A stretch of 64,000 nucleotides of DNA from Pseudescherichia sp031979925. GTDB taxonomy: Bacteria; Pseudomonadota; Gammaproteobacteria; Enterobacterales; Enterobacteriaceae. The stretch lies in the NCBI RefSeq assembly GCF_031979925.1, contig NZ_DALZFB010000010.1:1-64000 (forward strand), in the 5' to 3' direction. Shown piece after piece: positions 34,349 through 43,114 of this stretch (position 1 is the first letter of the stretch; each line of letters starts with the position of its first letter). The notes under the pieces are model-generated. The model was not told the DNA's origin. It was given only the letters and a program-made list of their open reading frames with translations, and did no database searches. The position numbers and the translations under genes were made by a program.

Positions 34349-35508
34349 AAACGCCTCCATTTTTTATTAACTAAGAAAACTAACATATGGACAGATATTG
34401 AAATTATAAAATAATCCCAAAAGAAGGATAACTGCACTGGCAAAAATTGATGTGAGAAGAATAGAATTATAAAAGCATATACCGTATTGAGGTTCAGGAA
34501 AGTAAAATTCAGGGATAGCTTACAGTGGCTATATGAAACAACAACCCCAAAGATAAAACTGAGCAGCGATAAACCTATAGCCCCAACATAAAGGAAGGGT
34601 ACTAAAAATGAGGTATAGAACGCATTAAATGAGTTATCGCCTTTAAAGGTAATAAAATCTTGCACCTTATCAAAGAAGGGTGCTTGATTAAACATTTTAC
34701 TGCCTATCGTTCCAAGAAACAAAAATGGACTCGAAAGATCATAAAACTCATTATATTCCGCTCTATTTTCTATTGCCCTACTAAACAAAGAATAACCTAC
34801 CACCAGGTAATTTCGTGCATTATTTAAGTTGGCATTGATATCACCTTCACCGCGGAAGATAAAAGCGCTAATCATAAATAAGAAAAAGAGAGAAACCAGC
34901 AGTATGATTTTTTTGGTCGTTACTTTTTTGTCATAACAATAAAGCAAAATAAATATTGTCAAAATCACTGGGAAAATATAGTACCGCGAAATCAATAACG
35001 ACTCTTTTGCCACTAATAAAAGTGCAGACAAATACAGGATTTTACTTTTCCCTGTGGTAATCCTTTTGTAAATGCCAAAGCTGACGCCAAACAACGGTAT
35101 GATAGTCGCGTAGATAAATAAATACGCCGCAAAACTTCCATAATATTCTTTTAATGCGTCGCTTTTAAAGAGGCTAATACGATAATCAAGAATAGTATTA
35201 AAATCCTGGATAACAACCCAAAATTTTAATGAAAGTATAACAATGACAACAACATCTATTAGCAAGGCTATTTTTACAAATTTATTCAGCCAGGGATGAG
35301 GTTTTTCATTGCTAAAGTAAACATTCTCATTTTTTTTGAAAAGATGTAGGCCGAGAGCACCCCCTGCAAAGAAGTAGAGGTAAGCTATGGTGATAACAAA
35401 AAAGCCATAACCTATTTCAAAAGGAACCTGCTCCTGGGTTGTCCAAAGCAATACTGAAACAAAAATGTATAAAAATAGATACTTTAACGGATTCCTTATT
35501 TTCTTCAT
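34345..35508 (-). CDS. wzy: Wzy-type O-antigen polymerase
   Basis: A very hydrophobic protein of about 387 residues with some ten or more membrane segments and a long periplasmic loop around residues 230-300 (FRGEGDINANL, then NEFYDLSSPF). This is the architecture of Wzy polymerases, which join O units on the periplasmic side. Sequence similarity among Wzy proteins is low, so the call rests on topology and position after wzx. ATG 35508 overlaps the wzx stop as ATGA; an ATG at 35523 is an alternative. Strongly AT-rich. Confidence 0.82.
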   Translation of the reverse strand: MKKIRNPLKYLFLYIFVSVLLWTTQEQVPFEIGYGFFVITIAYLYFFAGGALGLHLFKKNENVYFSNEKPHPWLNKFVKIALLIDVVVIVILSLKFWVVIQDFNTILDYRISLFKSDALKEYYGSFAAYLFIYATIIPLFGVSFGIYKRITTGKSKILYLSALLLVAKESLLISRYYIFPVILTIFILLYCYDKKVTTKKIILLVSLFFLFMISAFIFRGEGDINANLNNARNYLVVGYSLFSRAIENRAEYNEFYDLSSPFLFLGTIGSKMFNQAPFFDKVQDFITFKGDNSFNAFYTSFLVPFLYVGAIGLSLLSFIFGVVVSYSHCKLSLNFTFLNLNTVYAFIILFFSHQFLPVQLSFFWDYFIISISVHMLVFLVNKKWRRF

Positions 35509-36722
35509 GCTTTGACTCTGCATCTGTAGCTCATAGCAATAAATATTGCGGTTATAAGGAATTCTGTAATTAAAACACTTATAATAACGCCAAATGTAGG
35601 TGCTATATAGGTCAGTGCTATCGCCATTACCACATGTAGAATACTAGCAAAAACATATACAGAACGTAGGACAGCCGTTTTATTGATGTTAACCAGCCAC
35701 CATTGCCCATAAACAATACTGACGCCAACTAAAAAGGGTATGGGTGACATAATCAAAAGCATTTCTGATGACACACGGTAAGCAGGACCGTAATACCATA
35801 AAGATAATGGATAACCAATAATTGCCATTCCCAGCATTATACATGCGCTAAAAATAATAAATTTTAACCCATACATTTTTACAACATTCTTCAGCGTCAG
35901 ACCACTATCGACAAGTGAACAGACCCGAGGGAAAACAGCCTGCTGAACGGGAGTTAAAATCCCCTGGGCTGCAGCTCTTATCTTATCCGCCGCTGAGAAA
36001 TATCCTGCTAGCGTAGCACCACCAAAATAACCAATAATGATCACGTTAAGCGTTGTATAAAGGCTTATTGTTACGTTTGAAATAAACAGGTCAAATCCGT
36101 CTTTATAAGATAAAAAGATCTCTTTGAAACTTATTTTTGTAAAAGATACGATGTTTAATTTCTTGAGAATGCAAAATGAGATTAATGCAGTAAACACGTA
36201 GCCTAAGGACTGACTGAGTATCGCTTTATCTATATCCTCAGGCTCTTGGACAAGAATAAAAACCAATAGTAGCGAAAGAAATTTTGCAATAGTTGAACTT
36301 ACTGCTATGCCCTGCATTTTCTCCAGCCCCTGATATAACCATATCGGGAAGAAGACGCTACCTATAACGGATAGACTCCCTAATAACAGGAAGTAGCTAA
36401 TGTTATTGAACCCGTTAATAATTATATAAGCAGACAACACAATATAGACAGGCGTCAATAATAGCAGTTTTGCCATTGTCGTCACTGTATAAATATGGTT
36501 TATTTTTTTATTATCATTTTTATTTAATGCAATCTGCCTGGTTGCGCTAAAGTTAAACCCGTAGTCAACAATAATAATAGCATATTGCACGATTGCCATA
36601 ATAATTGACATTACCCCAAAGTTTGCAACGCCCAATACTCTCATTAAATAGGGTAAAGTCAACAAGGGAAACAAATAGTTTGATGCCTGAACAATAAACA
36701 GCAGTATAATATTCTTTTTCAC
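35505..36722 (-). CDS. wzx: Wzx-type O-unit flippase
   Basis: 405 residues, about twelve membrane helices, MATE/PST-type exporter family. The N-terminal pattern SNYLFPLLTLPYLMRVLG and the GVMSIIMAIVQYAIIIVDYGF segment are characteristic of Wzx. It flips the undecaprenyl-PP-linked O unit across the inner membrane. The start is GTG without a strong ribosome site, 59 bases after rfbC. DNA is clearly AT-rich compared with rfbBDA upstream. Confidence 0.92.
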   Translation of the reverse strand: MKKNIILLFIVQASNYLFPLLTLPYLMRVLGVANFGVMSIIMAIVQYAIIIVDYGFNFSATRQIALNKNDNKKINHIYTVTTMAKLLLLTPVYIVLSAYIIINGFNNISYFLLLGSLSVIGSVFFPIWLYQGLEKMQGIAVSSTIAKFLSLLLVFILVQEPEDIDKAILSQSLGYVFTALISFCILKKLNIVSFTKISFKEIFLSYKDGFDLFISNVTISLYTTLNVIIIGYFGGATLAGYFSAADKIRAAAQGILTPVQQAVFPRVCSLVDSGLTLKNVVKMYGLKFIIFSACIMLGMAIIGYPLSLWYYGPAYRVSSEMLLIMSPIPFLVGVSIVYGQWWLVNINKTAVLRSVYVFASILHVVMAIALTYIAPTFGVIISVLITEFLITAIFIAMSYRCRVKA

Positions 36723-36781
36723 TACATTTAGCCATAGATAGTATAATGAGCTAAGCTGCGCAAAAATGCGCAGCTATTAAG

Positions 36782-37330
36782 TTACTTGAATATCTCTTCG
36801 AAAGCTAACCCGTTACGATCTTTTTCGGAAATTGATAATTGCTGAGAATCTATCAATGGCCAGGTAATATTCAGGGTCTTATCGCTCCACAGGATTGATT
36901 TTTCTGCATGAGGTGCGTAAAAATTGGTAGCTTTATAAACAAACTCAGCAGAATCGCTCAAGACATAAAAACCATGCGCAAAGCCTTCAGGGATCCATAA
37001 TTGGCGCTTATTTTCTGCTGACAATATAACGCCGACCCATTTTCCATAGGTTGGAGAGCCCTCACGGATATCAACAGCAACATCAAAGACTTCACCCGCA
37101 ACACAACGTACAAGCTTGCCCTGCTCGTGTGGTTTATTTTGGAAATGAAGCCCGCGCAATACACCTTTAGCAGATTTTGAGTGGTTATCCTGGACAAAAT
37201 TGACTTTCCGGCCCACCGCATTTTCAAATACTTGCTGATTGAAACTTTCCATAAAGAACCCACGGTCATCGCCAAATACCTTAGGTTCAAAAATTAATAC
37301 GTCAGGGATTTCTGTTTTAATAATATTCAT
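36782..37330 (-). CDS. rfbC: dTDP-4-dehydrorhamnose 3,5-epimerase
   Basis: 182-residue cupin-fold epimerase (RmlC), third step of dTDP-L-rhamnose synthesis. Conserved blocks: FMESFNQQVFENAVG, the catalytic His region VLRGLHFQNKPHEQGKLVR (His about 62) and WIPEGFAHGFYVLSD. It follows rfbA by four bases. Base composition is lower in GC than rfbB, rfbD and rfbA, placing it on the AT-rich side of the cluster. Confidence 0.96.
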   Translation of the reverse strand: MNIIKTEIPDVLIFEPKVFGDDRGFFMESFNQQVFENAVGRKVNFVQDNHSKSAKGVLRGLHFQNKPHEQGKLVRCVAGEVFDVAVDIREGSPTYGKWVGVILSAENKRQLWIPEGFAHGFYVLSDSAEFVYKATNFYAPHAEKSILWSDKTLNITWPLIDSQQLSISEKDRNGLAFEEIFK

Positions 37331-37334
37331 CTTA

Positions 37335-38213
37335 TTAATAACCTTTAATCATCTTCAGTAAGTACTGACCATAAGCATTTTTTGATAACGGTTTAGCCAG
37401 CTCTTTAACCTGCTCCGCGTTAATAAAACCTTTGCGATAAGCGATCTCTTCCGGGCAAGCTACCTTCAGGCCCTGACGCTCTTCAATTGTCGCAATGAAG
37501 TTACTCGCTTCAATCAGGCTCTGATGCGTTCCGGTATCCAGCCAGGCGAAACCACGGCCCATCATAGCTACCGACAATTTGCCCTTCTCCAGGTAGAGAC
37601 GGTTAATATCGGTGATTTCCAGCTCGCCGCGCGGGGAGGGTTTCAGGCTCTTCGCCATTTCGACAACGCTGTTATCGTAGAAATAGAGGCCGGTTACCGC
37701 ATAGTTGCTTTTCGGCTCCGTCGGTTTCTCTTCAAGCGAGATAGCCGTACCGTTGCTGTCAAACTCCACCACGCCGTAGCGCTCCGGATCGTTAACATGG
37801 TAGGCAAATACCGTCGCCCCACTCTCTTTGCTTACGGCTGCTTCCAGCTGTTTCGGCAGATCGTGGCCGTAGAAGATGTTATCTCCCAGCACCAACGCAC
37901 AGTTATCGTCGCCGATAAACTCTTCACCAATAATAAAGGCCTGGGCCAGACCATCCGGGCTCGGCTGTACTTTGTACTGCAGGTTCAGCCCCCACTGGCT
38001 GCCATCACCCAGTAGCTGCTCGAAGCGCGGCGTATCCTGCGGAGTACTGATGATCAAAATGTCACGAATGCCCGCCAGCATCAACGTTGAGAGCGGGTAA
38101 TAGATCATCGGCTTGTCATAGATTGGCAGCAGCTGCTTGCTGACGGCCATGGTGACAGGATAGAGACGCGTGCCGGAACCGCCGGCCAGAATAATACCTT
38201 TACGTGTTGTCAT
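37335..38213 (-). CDS. rfbA: Glucose-1-phosphate thymidylyltransferase
   Basis: 292-residue RmlA, first enzyme of dTDP-L-rhamnose synthesis (Glc-1-P and dTTP to dTDP-glucose). The nucleotide-binding signature is GIILAGGSGTRLYPVT near residue 5; YDKPMIYYPLSTLMLAG and the FAWLDTGTHQSL motif follow. I start at ATG 38213 (MTTRKGIILAGG). An in-frame ATG farther upstream (38342) would add 43 residues overlapping rfbD and a hairpin, unlike the family. Confidence 0.96.
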   Translation of the reverse strand: MTTRKGIILAGGSGTRLYPVTMAVSKQLLPIYDKPMIYYPLSTLMLAGIRDILIISTPQDTPRFEQLLGDGSQWGLNLQYKVQPSPDGLAQAFIIGEEFIGDDNCALVLGDNIFYGHDLPKQLEAAVSKESGATVFAYHVNDPERYGVVEFDSNGTAISLEEKPTEPKSNYAVTGLYFYDNSVVEMAKSLKPSPRGELEITDINRLYLEKGKLSVAMMGRGFAWLDTGTHQSLIEASNFIATIEERQGLKVACPEEIAYRKGFINAEQVKELAKPLSKNAYGQYLLKMIKGY

Positions 38214-38233
38214 TTTTTTCTCTGTATACAGAA

Positions 38234-38253
38234 AATGCCCGCATCCGGGCATT
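38234..38253 (-). terminator. Hairpin inside the rfb operon, between rfbD and rfbA
   Basis: The perfect eight-base stem AATGCCCG / CGGGCATT with a four-base loop is followed on the minus strand by only about four T. It sits in the 52-base gap before rfbA. It may be a weak or antiterminated terminator, a processing site, or an mRNA-stabilising hairpin. Confidence 0.5.
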
Positions 38254-38265
38254 AGAAATGTCAAA

Positions 38266-39165
38266 TTAGAATGAGGTGGTACTAAACAGCTCAGCCAGCA
38301 TGCGTTTAACACCCGCATCCCAGGCAGGCAGAACCAGATCAAAATTTTGCTGGAACTTATCCGTGTTTAAACGGGAGTTGGTCGGCCTACGGGCTGGCGT
38401 CGGGTAGGCAGAGGTCGGAACGGCGTTAAGCTTCTCAATCGCCAGCTCGATGCCCGCTGCTTTCGCTTCGGCGAATACCAGAGCGGCATAGTCATGCCAC
38501 GTTGTGGTGCCGGACGCTACCAGATGGTATAGACCCGCCACCTCTGGTTTTTGTAGCGCGGTACGGATGGCGTGTGCCGTGCAGTCGGCCAGCAGCTCAG
38601 CGCCGGTTGGTGCACCAAACTGATCGTTAATCACCGACAGCTCCGGACGATCCTTGGCCAGACGCAGCATGGTCTTGGCAAAGTTATTGCCTTTACCTGC
38701 GTAGACCCAGCTGGTACGGAAGATCAGATGCTTCGTGCAGTTTTCCTGCACTGCCCTTTCGCCTGCCAGCTTGGTTTCACCGTAGACGTTCAACGGAGCA
38801 ACGGCGTCGGTCTCCAGCCATGGTGTCTCTCCGTCACCCGGAAAAACGTAGTCGGTAGAGTAGTGGATAAGCCATGCGCCAAGCTTTTCAGCTTCGACGG
38901 CAATGGCTTCGACGCTGGTCGCGTTGAGTAGCTGGGCAAATTCGCGCTCGGACTCGGCTTTATCAACGGCAGTATGGGCCGCAGCGTTGACGATTACATC
39001 CGGACGTACGCGGCGAACGGTTTCCGCCACGCCTTCTGGATTACTGAAGTCGCCGCAGTAGGTTGTTGATCTGACATCAACCGCCGTCACCGTGCCAAGC
39101 GGTGCAAGGGCGCGCTGCAGCTCCCAGCCGACCTGACCCGTTTTACCAAACAGCAGAATATTCAT
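38266..39165 (-). CDS. rfbD: dTDP-4-dehydrorhamnose reductase
   Basis: 299-residue SDR enzyme (RmlD), last step to dTDP-L-rhamnose. GKTGQVGWELQ (7-17) is the cofactor loop and STDYVFPGD with YGETKLAGE contains the catalytic Tyr-x3-Lys. It starts in a one-base TAATG overlap with rfbB. High-GC codon use matches the core genome rather than the wzx-wzy part. Confidence 0.96.
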   Translation of the reverse strand: MNILLFGKTGQVGWELQRALAPLGTVTAVDVRSTTYCGDFSNPEGVAETVRRVRPDVIVNAAAHTAVDKAESEREFAQLLNATSVEAIAVEAEKLGAWLIHYSTDYVFPGDGETPWLETDAVAPLNVYGETKLAGERAVQENCTKHLIFRTSWVYAGKGNNFAKTMLRLAKDRPELSVINDQFGAPTGAELLADCTAHAIRTALQKPEVAGLYHLVASGTTTWHDYAALVFAEAKAAGIELAIEKLNAVPTSAYPTPARRPTNSRLNTDKFQQNFDLVLPAWDAGVKRMLAELFSTTSF

Positions 39166-40250
39166 TATGAACGTTCTCCGTAGTTCTGCTCGATCCAGGT
39201 TTTGTAGCTGCCGCTTTTCACGTTATCCACCCACTGCTGGTTGTCCAGGTACCAGCGGACGGTTTTACGGATACCGGATTCGAAGGTCTCTTCTGGCTTC
39301 CAGCCCAGCTCGCGGCTGATTTTGTCCGCGTCAATAGCGTAGCGGCGGTCGTGGCCTGGACGGTCTGTCACATACGTGATCTGATCGCGATAAGAGCCCT
39401 CTTTCGGCACGATCTCGTCCAGCAGATCACAGATGGTATGCACCACGTCCAGGTTCTGCTTCTCGTTATGGCCGCCAATGTTGTAGGTCTCGCCAGGCGC
39501 CCCCTGAGTGACCACGATATAGAGCGCCCGGGCATGATCTTCAACATAGAGCCAGTCGCGGATCTGATCGCCTTTGCCATAGATCGGCAGCGGTTTGCCT
39601 TCCAGCGCGTTGAGGATAACCAGCGGGATCAGCTTCTCAGGGAAGTGATACGGCCCGTAGTTATTGGAGCAGTTGGTGACCAGCGTTGGCAGGCCATAGG
39701 TACGACGCCATGCACGCACCAGGTGATCGCTGGAAGCTTTAGAAGAGGAGTAGGGGCTGCTGGGAGCATACGCGGTCTGCTCGGTAAAGAGCGGCAGTGC
39801 CTCGCCCTGCGGGTGCTCGTCCGGATGCGGCAGATCGCCATATACTTCATCGGTAGAGATATGGTGGAAGCGAAACGCTTTTTTCGCCTCGTCGCTTAAC
39901 GTCATCCAGTAAGCGCGGGCACCTTCCAGCAGAACGTAGGTACCCACAATATTCGTTTCAATAAAGTCAGCGGGGCCGGTAATGGAGCGGTCAACGTGGC
40001 TCTCTGCTGCCAGGTGCATCACCGCGTCAGGCTTGTGCTCAGCGAATACGCGTGCAACCTCAGCGGCATCACAAATATCGACACGCTCAAAGGCATAACG
40101 ATCGCTATCGGCAACGTCAACAAGCGATTCCAGATTACCGGCGTAAGTCAATTTATCAACATTCACAACGGAATCTTGGGTATTTTTAATAATATGTCGG
40201 ACGACCGCAGAGCCGATGAAACCCGCTCCACCAGTAACAAGGATTTTCAC
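39165..40250 (-). CDS. rfbB: dTDP-glucose 4,6-dehydratase
   Basis: 361-residue SDR dehydratase (RmlB), second step of dTDP-rhamnose synthesis. N-terminal GGAGFIGSAVV (7-17), HISTDEVYGDL with catalytic Asp/Glu and YSSSKASSDHL with the Tyr-x3-Lys pair. First gene of the O-antigen operon, starting with GTG about 85 bases after the JUMPstart element. Confidence 0.97.
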   Translation of the reverse strand: MKILVTGGAGFIGSAVVRHIIKNTQDSVVNVDKLTYAGNLESLVDVADSDRYAFERVDICDAAEVARVFAEHKPDAVMHLAAESHVDRSITGPADFIETNIVGTYVLLEGARAYWMTLSDEAKKAFRFHHISTDEVYGDLPHPDEHPQGEALPLFTEQTAYAPSSPYSSSKASSDHLVRAWRRTYGLPTLVTNCSNNYGPYHFPEKLIPLVILNALEGKPLPIYGKGDQIRDWLYVEDHARALYIVVTQGAPGETYNIGGHNEKQNLDVVHTICDLLDEIVPKEGSYRDQITYVTDRPGHDRRYAIDADKISRELGWKPEETFESGIRKTVRWYLDNQQWVDNVKSGSYKTWIEQNYGERS

Positions 40251-40333
40251 GCTATCAATTCCGTCAATTCAATAAGGAAAGGGTGTATTGCGCAAGACTG
40301 TGTGCAACAGAACAGCCTCACTCCATTCGCAGG

Positions 40334-40372
40334 CACGCTACCGCCCCAGGCTCAACAGCTACCCGTGGACTG
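40334..40372 (-). promoter_or_regulatory. JUMPstart element with ops site
   Basis: The 39-base interval, read on the minus strand, matches the JUMPstart consensus of polysaccharide operons and ends with the ops core GGCGGTAGCGTG (40334-40345). RNA polymerase pauses at ops and recruits RfaH, which suppresses termination across long surface-polysaccharide operons. It lies in the leader, 84 bases before rfbB. Confidence 0.95.
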
Positions 40373-40544
40373 TACCGACCAATTTGTACAATAACTCATG
40401 CCCAATGATGATGTCCGGGCGATAAATCAGGTGCTAATTGTCATCCTAAACGCGTAGAGAAACAAGGAAAATTCTTAGCGTTTTGCTGTATGAATAATCA
40501 ACACAACCCCTTGATCTACAAGAATTTGGGGGTTGTAAAACAAA
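40373..40544 (-). promoter_or_regulatory. Promoter-containing leader of the O-antigen operon
   Basis: AT-rich interval between the galF hairpin and the JUMPstart. It must hold the rfb promoter, but I cannot fix its boxes with confidence. An eight-base inverted repeat (ACAACCCC / GGGGTTGT, about 40503-40536) could form a further hairpin. No reading frame of note is present, so with the JUMPstart and the galF hairpin this accounts for the 382-base gap between rfbB and galF. Confidence 0.5.
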
Positions 40545-40603
40545 AACGGCAAGAGATTGTTCAACGCGTTTTGTTACCGCATAATGAACGATCTCTTGCC
40601 GTT
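40545..40603 (-). terminator. Long inverted repeat after galF, probable terminator
   Basis: Two 19-base arms (40545-40563 and 40585-40603) are complementary with one mismatch and separated by 21 bases. On the minus strand the hairpin is followed by five T, then GTTTT. It starts about 30 bases after the galF stop and probably ends galF/colanic-acid transcription before the O-antigen promoter. Confidence 0.7.
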
Positions 40604-40632
40604 GAATTAAATTCGTCTTACTTAATTGTGAC

Positions 40633-41535
40633 CTAAGCCTGGCTTTGACTCAGCAGCTTCTGAATACTGTCGCGGAACTTTTGCCCTTCTTTCAGGTTAC
40701 GCAGACCGTACTTCACGAACGCCTGCATATACCCCATTTTCTTACCGCAGTCGAAGCTGTCGCCGGTCATCAGCATGGCGTCAACGGACTGTTTCTCTGC
40801 CAGTCGGGCGATGGCATCGGTAAGCTGAATACGGCCCCACGCGCCTGGCTCAGTTTTCTCCAGCTCCGCCCAGATATCTGCTGACAGGACATAGCGCCCT
40901 ACCGCCATCAGGTCGGAATCCAGCGTCTGTGGCTGATCCGGTTTCTCGATAAAGTTGGTAATACGACTCACTTTACCTTCACTATCCAGCGGCTCTTTGG
41001 TCTGGATCACAGAGTACTCGGAGAGATCGCCCTTCATGCGTTTTGCCAGCACCTGGCTACGGCCGGTCTCGTTAAAGCGGGCCACCATCGCGGCCAGGTT
41101 ATAACGCAGCGGATCGGCGGTTGACGTGTCCAGAATGATATCCGGCAGCACGACCACAAACGGGCTATCACCGACGATAGGACGTGCGCAGAGAATGGAG
41201 TGGCCCAGACCCAGCGGCTGCGCCTGACGCACGTTCATGATGGTCACGCCCGGCGGGCAGATAGACTGCACTTCCGCCAGCAGCTGGCGCTTAACGCGCT
41301 GCTCCAGCAGAGCCTCAAGCTCGTAGGAGGTGTCGAAGTGGTTCTCCACCGCGTTTTTAGAGGAGTGGGTAACCAGAACGATCTCTTTGATCCCTGCAGC
41401 AACCACTTCGTCGACGATATACTGAATCATTGGCTTATCGACGATCGGCAGCATCTCTTTAGGGATCGCCTTGGTGGCAGGCAGCATGTGCATCCCCAGA
41501 CCCGCTACCGGAATAACCGCTTTCAAATTAATCAT
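40633..41535 (-). CDS. galF: GalF, GalU-like UTP-glucose-1-phosphate uridylyltransferase homologue
   Basis: 300 residues from ATG 41535 (MINLKAVIPVAG), as in E. coli GalF (297). The nucleotide loop reads AGLGMHMLPATK; GalU has GTRM here, and the change is a GalF mark linked to poor or absent catalysis. GalF is thought to modulate GalU and UDP-glucose supply. Start chosen over GTG 41547 because GTGGA lies at proper distance from ATG 41535. It is the border between colanic-acid and O-antigen loci. Confidence 0.95.
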   Translation of the reverse strand: MINLKAVIPVAGLGMHMLPATKAIPKEMLPIVDKPMIQYIVDEVVAAGIKEIVLVTHSSKNAVENHFDTSYELEALLEQRVKRQLLAEVQSICPPGVTIMNVRQAQPLGLGHSILCARPIVGDSPFVVVLPDIILDTSTADPLRYNLAAMVARFNETGRSQVLAKRMKGDLSEYSVIQTKEPLDSEGKVSRITNFIEKPDQPQTLDSDLMAVGRYVLSADIWAELEKTEPGAWGRIQLTDAIARLAEKQSVDAMLMTGDSFDCGKKMGYMQAFVKYGLRNLKEGQKFRDSIQKLLSQSQA

Positions 41536-41700
41536 TATCACTTCCACCTATAAAATGGTTGCTGAATTATAGCCCTTTGATCTCGTTTAGCCAGTAGGAT
41601 TTCGCTGGGTTGAGACTATCCATTAAAATAACTGCAATAGATGTAATACGAAGCCGCGGGTTGCGGCTCCAGGAATCCTCGCAAAATGGTAGCAGAACAA

Positions 41701-43101
41701 TTATGAGCGCTTTGCCGGCAGGGAAAAGTTTAATTTTTCAGCATTAATTATCTGCTGATCGAGCCGGTCAATATCCACCGAGCTTTGCCCATTTTCATTC
41801 ACAGCATGAATATTCGCCAGCGAAAGCAGCGTGTCCCGCTTCGCCATAAAGCGTCCGCGCACGTCCTTGCGCAGGTCGAAATGGAGCTTCAACGCCGGGC
41901 CTTTGGCCGCCTCCTGCATCACCTGAATATTACGCATAAACAGGTGCTGTGGCTTATTATGCATCTCCAGCGACGCACGCCGAATATTGAGATTGGTGAG
42001 GGAGACAAACGAGGCGGCATTTCCTGAGGAGATCTGGATCCCACGTAATTTCCGCGTCTCGCCAGCGTTGTCTAAATGGATCGCATTCAGTCTGAAATTT
42101 TGCGGTATCGAGAGATAATTACCTTTAATTACCCCGTAACCAATTAGCATTCCGGCGCTGTTGCGCATTTTTACATCATCGATAACGAAATTATCGCAGC
42201 CGTAAATAGCAACCGTGGCGTTATCAATTCCCGCTTTTTTGCTGTAGTCGGGGGTGATATCCGTAGCGGTGATGTGACGAATCACAAAGTGCTTGCCGTT
42301 TTCAACGTGCACCAGCTGACGGCAGTGGCTACCGGTGATGTTGGCGACGGTAAAATGTTTTACCGCCTGGTCTTCCGGGTAGTCGTTGTCATAGGTGCTG
42401 CCCGCCAGCCCAATGCCGATCCCCCAGTTAATTTTACCGTTGGTACAGTCGATATGGTCAATGACGTGGTCAGAGATCAGCAGGTTACGATCGTTAATCG
42501 CCACGTTCCACTCAATGGCGTCCCCCTGCAGATAGCTGAAGCGGCCATTGGTGATGCGCGCTCCGTCGATCTGATTGTGAAAGCCCTGGCGCAGAATGGC
42601 GTAGTTAGCTTTGGTCACCGTGATGTTATCGATGACGAGGTTGCGCATCACCCGCTTCTCTTTACCACCGATATAGATCTGGGTTACCGGACCGTAGCCG
42701 CTCATTGCCACGCCCTCGATAGTGCAGTCCGAGCCGCGCACGTCGAGAGTGATGTTATAGAGGCTACCGCCCTCTTCCCCGCGTACCCGACAGCCATCCT
42801 GCAACACGAAGCGCCCCCGGCCATTGCCCTTGAGCACCCCGCGGATCAGCAGCGTTTTACCCGCCGGAATAAAAATAGCCGTATTGATGTTTTCGCAGAT
42901 CACGCCCGCCGGTACCAGCACCGTACTGGCCTCGGCAAAGGCCTGCTTAAAGGCGGCGATAACGTCATTTTTTAGGTAGCGGCGGATATCAACGCTGCTG
43001 GACTCCTGGGCCTGCAACAGCGGCGAGTGCAGCAGGGGCAGCGCCGCCAGGGCAGAGCCTGCGCCAATAAAGCGGCGGCGGGAGAGTAGGATATCTGGCA
43101 T
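41701..43101 (-). CDS. wcaM: WcaM, colanic acid cluster protein with right-handed beta-helix features
   Basis: 466 residues; E. coli WcaM has 464. The N-terminus LSRRRFIGAGSALAAL is a twin-arginine (Tat) signal, so export in folded form is expected. The body has repeated N/I/V-rich strands (VMRNLVIDNITV, FVIDDVKMRNSAG) of a parallel beta-helix like pectate lyases. Its role in colanic acid is unclear. ATG 43101 has GAGG five bases upstream; an in-frame extension to 43194 would overlap wcaL and displace the Tat signal. Last gene of the cluster. Confidence 0.93.
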   Translation of the reverse strand: MPDILLSRRRFIGAGSALAALPLLHSPLLQAQESSSVDIRRYLKNDVIAAFKQAFAEASTVLVPAGVICENINTAIFIPAGKTLLIRGVLKGNGRGRFVLQDGCRVRGEEGGSLYNITLDVRGSDCTIEGVAMSGYGPVTQIYIGGKEKRVMRNLVIDNITVTKANYAILRQGFHNQIDGARITNGRFSYLQGDAIEWNVAINDRNLLISDHVIDHIDCTNGKINWGIGIGLAGSTYDNDYPEDQAVKHFTVANITGSHCRQLVHVENGKHFVIRHITATDITPDYSKKAGIDNATVAIYGCDNFVIDDVKMRNSAGMLIGYGVIKGNYLSIPQNFRLNAIHLDNAGETRKLRGIQISSGNAASFVSLTNLNIRRASLEMHNKPQHLFMRNIQVMQEAAKGPALKLHFDLRKDVRGRFMAKRDTLLSLANIHAVNENGQSSVDIDRLDQQIINAEKLNFSLPAKRS

Positions 43102-43114
43102 ATAACCCTCTGGC

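Noticed and set aside
37335..38342. N-terminally extended RfbA reading from 38342
   Set aside because: The 43 extra residues overlap rfbD and the intergenic hairpin and are unlike any RmlA N-terminus; ATG 38213 gives the family start.
41652..41668. Short GC hairpin between wcaM and galF
   Set aside because: Six-base stem without a T tract; too weak to call a terminator from sequence alone.
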